A DNA stretch of 64,000 nucleotides, taken from NCBI GenBank assembly GCA_023078555.1, contig JALAAN010000010.1:868001-932000 (forward strand), read 5' to 3'. Position numbers and translations under genes: made by a program. This DNA comes from Ulva prolifera. Lineage: Eukaryota > Chlorophyta > Ulvophyceae > Ulvales > Ulvaceae. Shown here piece after piece: positions 60,898 to 64,000 of this stretch. Within the stretch, counting starts at the first letter, position 1; every line of letters begins with the position of its first letter. The notes under the pieces are model-generated. The model did not search any database and had not been told where the DNA came from. It saw only the letters and a program-made list of their open reading frames with translations.

Positions 60898-63800
60898 ATG
60901 ATCACGAATCAGCGTGTGTCAATTTTGCCAATGAAGAAAGCTGCAGCGGCGGTTTTGGCACAGCAAGCGAGTTTCGTTGATCTTATATGCACGATGCCCA
61001 CGCGCATTCACAACCACTTCGCCAGGGCGTTGGTGGACACGGCAGCAAACCATAGCATGATCACTCGCGGTTTGTTGGAGCGCCATAACATCCCCTTTCT
61101 ATCTACACACAGAGTAATGGTTGGAATTTCAGCATCGGAGGCACCATGCTTAGGGTCTGTCTTGTTAAGTGCGCGGGTAGGACGACGGCTCATTACAGTG
61201 AAATTCACAGTAGTGGACTCGCTGCCCGCGGCAGCGGATTCATTCCATCCGAACGAGGCACTATTTGCACTTGATGTGATATCAGCCGTCAACATGTCCA
61301 TCACTTTTAAACATCCGCGCATTGTTATTCATGTCCCACCAGTAAAACATGGACGCAAGAAGACGGGACAGCCCTACTTCCATGTCATTCACGCCAGCCA
61401 CGCACAAGTCACAACGGAATCCAGTCCACAGGAAGATTTCTTAATATCGCAACGTGAATTGAAGAGTCTCACAAACAGGGCGAGGCGCGGTCAGCAGCCA
61501 TTGTTTGTGGCGCACATTAAATCATCACATGCAGCAACAACAAATGTTAGTTGTGCCAGCACAAAACGAACCGGATACCTATCACGACAAAATGCTCCTG
61601 CACATGTCCCACAAGACACATCATGTATCCCTGCTTGCATTAAAGCGGTTGTGGACAAACATCAAGCGCCTAGAGGCACGTTAGGGCCGCCACCCCCCAA
61701 CACATCTGCATCCGGATTTGAAATGGACATTGACTTGTTGCCAGGCGCTAGGCCCAGAGCGGCGCGCCAGTATAGATTGACACCGAGGGAACAACTGGAA
61801 CTGGAAAAGCAGCTTAATCATTTAATCTCCATGGGGTGGGTGCAACCCTCTGTTTCTCCTTGGGCTAGCTGTGTCCTTTTTGCCCCCAAACCTGGCGGCA
61901 AGTTGAGACTTTGCATTGACTATCGGTATCTGAACGAGCACACAATTAAGAACACATACCCATTGCCACGCATCGACACGCTGCTAGACCAGCTGCAAGG
62001 GCACAAATACTTCTCAGCATTGGATTTGCAATCTGGCTATCACCAAATTCGTCTCTCGGAGTCAGCTGGCCCTAAAACCGCTTTTAGAACACCGGATGGC
62101 CTGTATGAGTGGAAGGTTATGCCGTTCGGCTTGTCCAACGCACCCTCGGTGTTTCAGCACGCAATGAATGTTGTCTTGAAAGGACTTATAGGTAAGATTT
62201 GTCTTGCTTATCTCGACGATATTGTGGTTTTGGCACGATCGGAATCTGAGCATGCGACGAACTTGAATCTCGTGTTAACCCGCTTAGCAGAGCATAACTT
62301 CTACTGCAACATGGATAAATGCCAATTTGCGCTGCAAGAGATTAAGTACCTAGGACATGTTGTCACGGCGGACACAGTCCAGCCGGACCCATATAAAGTT
62401 CAGGTGCTACAAGATTGGCCGGTTACAGACTTGCAAAAATCGACAAACAATATTAGATCGTGTCTCGGATTAGCGGGTTACTTCAGGAGGTTTATTCCGA
62501 AGTTCCCGACCTTGGCCGCGCCTTTGTTGCAGCGTATCAGCTCCAAGGAGCAGTTACCTTGGACGCTACAATGCGAACAGGCATTTACAACCATTAAACA
62601 ATCTCTGGTCAACGCTACTGTTATGCGCCACCCGGATCTTAACAAATCATTTCACATCTATACTGACGCATCAGATTATGCTTATGGTGCTGTGCTGACT
62701 CAGGAACATGAGGATACTCTCTGTCATGTTGCGTGGATTGGCCGTAAATTGAATAAGGCTGAAGAAAATTATTATACACTAGAAAAAGAGCTTGGAGCGA
62801 TTGTTTTTGCTTACCGCCAATGGCGATGTTATCTGGAAAACAATCACACAGTGTTTATTCACTCTGACCACAACCCCCTTAGATTTCTACAAACTCAAAA
62901 GAAGCTCACCGGCAAACATGCCAGGTGGCTCGAGTCGCTGTCCCGTATTGACTGGAAAATTACTTACATTCCAGGGGACAAGAATGTTGTGGCCGATGCT
63001 GTTAGCAGAGCAACTCACTTGCCTAGCACGGAAATCACGTTGCATGACGGCCACACGCTGGCCGCAGAACGGCCTCACGAACCTTACCGAGCATTAGCAC
63101 TGACAAGCCTTCTAGTGCGCAGGTCCACCGGCCCCGCACCGGATTTATCGGAGGCATTCCCTCCACTACCATTGTCACAGGCTCCATCACATGGCACGGC
63201 ACTTATGGAGTCCCGCAGGGTTACCCCGTCGGCTTGGCAGTCTGCTCCACTTCCGGCCGCCACGAATTTATTCTCCCGCACAACACGGGGACAGCAGTTA
63301 ACCTGGGCGCTGCAGCAGCTCAGCCGCCAGCCAAGCAACCCCGCTTACTCGGTCGTGCAGAGAATGCTGGACCAGAGCAACCGCTCGCTACCGGCCACGA
63401 CTCCGCGGCGGCCCCGGTCACAACCCCCGTTACAGGCTGCGCCCTCAACACGGCGCAGCAACCGGTTTCAGTCCCTCAGCCCGCCGCTCAGCCCACCAAC
63501 GAGTCCGCAACAGCCGTCCACTCCGATGCCCAACCAACCTCCGGACTTGACGACGACTCCGAGCCCTGGCTCCGGGAACTTAGGGCAGCACTCCTCGGCG
63601 AGTGATTCTGCCGACATTGTTCTCGACGCTCAGGCCGTCGAAGACATTGGTACGAATCTCATCGACCAGCACAATCACCATCTTACTCTTGACACCGTGA
63701 TTGATTCGTTTTGGGAACGCTTGCGTCAAGGTTATGCACATGACCCTGCATTTCGTGAACCGCCGAAGCAATTTCGGTTTGATAAACATCTGCAAGCATA

Positions 63801-64000
63801 TTTTTGCGAGCACAAGCTTGTCATTCCGGATTATGATGATCTTCGCAAACAAATCTTGTTGTGGCACCATGTGCATCCTTGGCATGCACACTTGGGTGTG
63901 CATAGAACACAAGCACTTATTATGGATACGTTTCATTGGCCCAACATCAGCGGAGACATCAAATCATTTGTATCGCAGTGTCATTCGTGTCAAATAATGA
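60898..64000 (+). CDS. pol: Pol polyprotein: protease, reverse transcriptase, RNase H, integrase start (partial, 3' end beyond window)
   Basis: 1,034 codons from ATG 60,898 stay open to the window edge. Residues about 44-53 (ALVDTAANHS) are the retropepsin active site, with LFALDVI near 122 as the second conserved element; the usual DTGA or DSGA is here DTAA. Reverse transcriptase starts near 282 and shows FSALDLQSGYHQI (catalytic D376), MPFGLSNAPSVFQ and LAYLDDIVV (catalytic D440 and D441). RNase H shows YTDAS (D590), TLEKELGA (E629/E631), IHSDHNPL (D657) and DKNVVADAVSR (D700). A long Pro/Ser/Arg/Gln-rich linker covers about 705-920. The integrase H2C2 zinc finger follows: H991, H998, C1028 and C1031 with HLGVHRT and FHWPNI between. 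The integrase core (DDE) is not reached. All polymerase and RNase H catalytic residues are present. The enzyme would copy element RNA into DNA in cytoplasmic particles. Confidence 0.93.
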   Translation, partial: MITNQRVSILPMKKAAAAVLAQQASFVDLICTMPTRIHNHFARALVDTAANHSMITRGLLERHNIPFLSTHRVMVGISASEAPCLGSVLLSARVGRRLITVKFTVVDSLPAAADSFHPNEALFALDVISAVNMSITFKHPRIVIHVPPVKHGRKKTGQPYFHVIHASHAQVTTESSPQEDFLISQRELKSLTNRARRGQQPLFVAHIKSSHAATTNVSCASTKRTGYLSRQNAPAHVPQDTSCIPACIKAVVDKHQAPRGTLGPPPPNTSASGFEMDIDLLPGARPRAARQYRLTPREQLELEKQLNHLISMGWVQPSVSPWASCVLFAPKPGGKLRLCIDYRYLNEHTIKNTYPLPRIDTLLDQLQGHKYFSALDLQSGYHQIRLSESAGPKTAFRTPDGLYEWKVMPFGLSNAPSVFQHAMNVVLKGLIGKICLAYLDDIVVLARSESEHATNLNLVLTRLAEHNFYCNMDKCQFALQEIKYLGHVVTADTVQPDPYKVQVLQDWPVTDLQKSTNNIRSCLGLAGYFRRFIPKFPTLAAPLLQRISSKEQLPWTLQCEQAFTTIKQSLVNATVMRHPDLNKSFHIYTDASDYAYGAVLTQEHEDTLCHVAWIGRKLNKAEENYYTLEKELGAIVFAYRQWRCYLENNHTVFIHSDHNPLRFLQTQKKLTGKHARWLESLSRIDWKITYIPGDKNVVADAVSRATHLPSTEITLHDGHTLAAERPHEPYRALALTSLLVRRSTGPAPDLSEAFPPLPLSQAPSHGTALMESRRVTPSAWQSAPLPAATNLFSRTTRGQQLTWALQQLSRQPSNPAYSVVQRMLDQSNRSLPATTPRRPRSQPPLQAAPSTRRSNRFQSLSPPLSPPTSPQQPSTPMPNQPPDLTTTPSPGSGNLGQHSSASDSADIVLDAQAVEDIGTNLIDQHNHHLTLDTVIDSFWERLRQGYAHDPAFREPPKQFRFDKHLQAYFCEHKLVIPDYDDLRKQILLWHHVHPWHAHLGVHRTQALIMDTFHWPNISGDIKSFVSQCHSCQIM

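Larger units (their letters stand above)
58196..64000 (+). mobile_element. Ty3/gypsy-type LTR retrotransposon, 5' and central part (truncated by window end)
   Basis: The order ORF1, gag-like ORF, spacer, protease, reverse transcriptase, RNase H and then the integrase zinc finger is that of Ty3/gypsy elements; copia elements have integrase before reverse transcriptase. The true 5' limit is unknown because neither a 5' LTR nor a tRNA primer-binding site could be identified upstream. The 3' half of integrase and the 3' LTR lie beyond the window. The pol frame is fully open with all catalytic residues present, suggesting a young copy, while the 5' half carries two in-frame stops and a frame change. 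Confidence 0.9.

Noticed and set aside
61008..61322. 104-codon minus-strand ORF
   Set aside because: It is antisense to the protease part of pol, whose motifs are clear on the plus strand.

Overview
This window is eukaryotic nuclear DNA. About 85% of it (1-54,586) is satellite DNA, and the rest carries remains of LTR retrotransposons. There are no bacterial-style operons, no ribosome binding sites, and no rRNA, tRNA or CRISPR features that I can see. The lineage cannot be fixed from the sequence; a balanced base composition and divergent Ty1/copia and Ty3/gypsy proteins would fit an alga, a protist or another non-model eukaryote. The setting suggests pericentromeric, centromeric or other heterochromatin.

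Layout. (1) 1-27,428: satellite A, about 153 head-to-tail monomers, mostly 179 or 180 bp with a 174-bp subfamily. It is organised into higher-order repeats (HORs) of about 3,414, 3,232 and 3,206 bp and continues past the left edge. (2) 27,428/27,429: an abrupt junction to satellite B, same orientation. (3) 27,429-54,586: satellite B, about 152 monomers of exactly 179 bp, with nested HORs of 895, 2,327 and 4,833 bp. A and B look unrelated at first, but they share a 47-48 bp box at roughly 70% identity and several smaller collinear blocks, so they are probably diverged branches of one ancestral satellite. (4) 54,630-56,435: a 601-codon ORF resembling the C-terminal integrase part and linker of a Ty1/copia polyprotein, cut off upstream at the edge of array B. 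(5) 56,436-58,195: about 1.8 kb without a convincing gene; it holds a cluster of TGCGCA motifs, short palindromes, a palindromic TATA-like site, one doubtful ORF and a good 3' splice-site-like sequence. (6) 58,196 to the right edge: the 5' and central part of a Ty3/gypsy-type element: ORF1, a gag-like ORF, an open spacer, then a pol ORF (protease, reverse transcriptase, RNase H, start of integrase) still open at the window end.

How the element's parts fit together. The gag-like ORF, the spacer and pol lie in one reading frame, separated only by a TGA and a TAG. ORF1 overlaps the gag frame by 67 nt in the -1 relation. Either this is a recoding strategy (readthrough, frameshift or reinitiation) or the copy has begun to decay at its 5' half while pol stayed intact.

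The many ORFs inside the satellites are a by-product of stop-free 180-bp or 179-bp units and are not reported as genes. All alignments and counts were made by eye.
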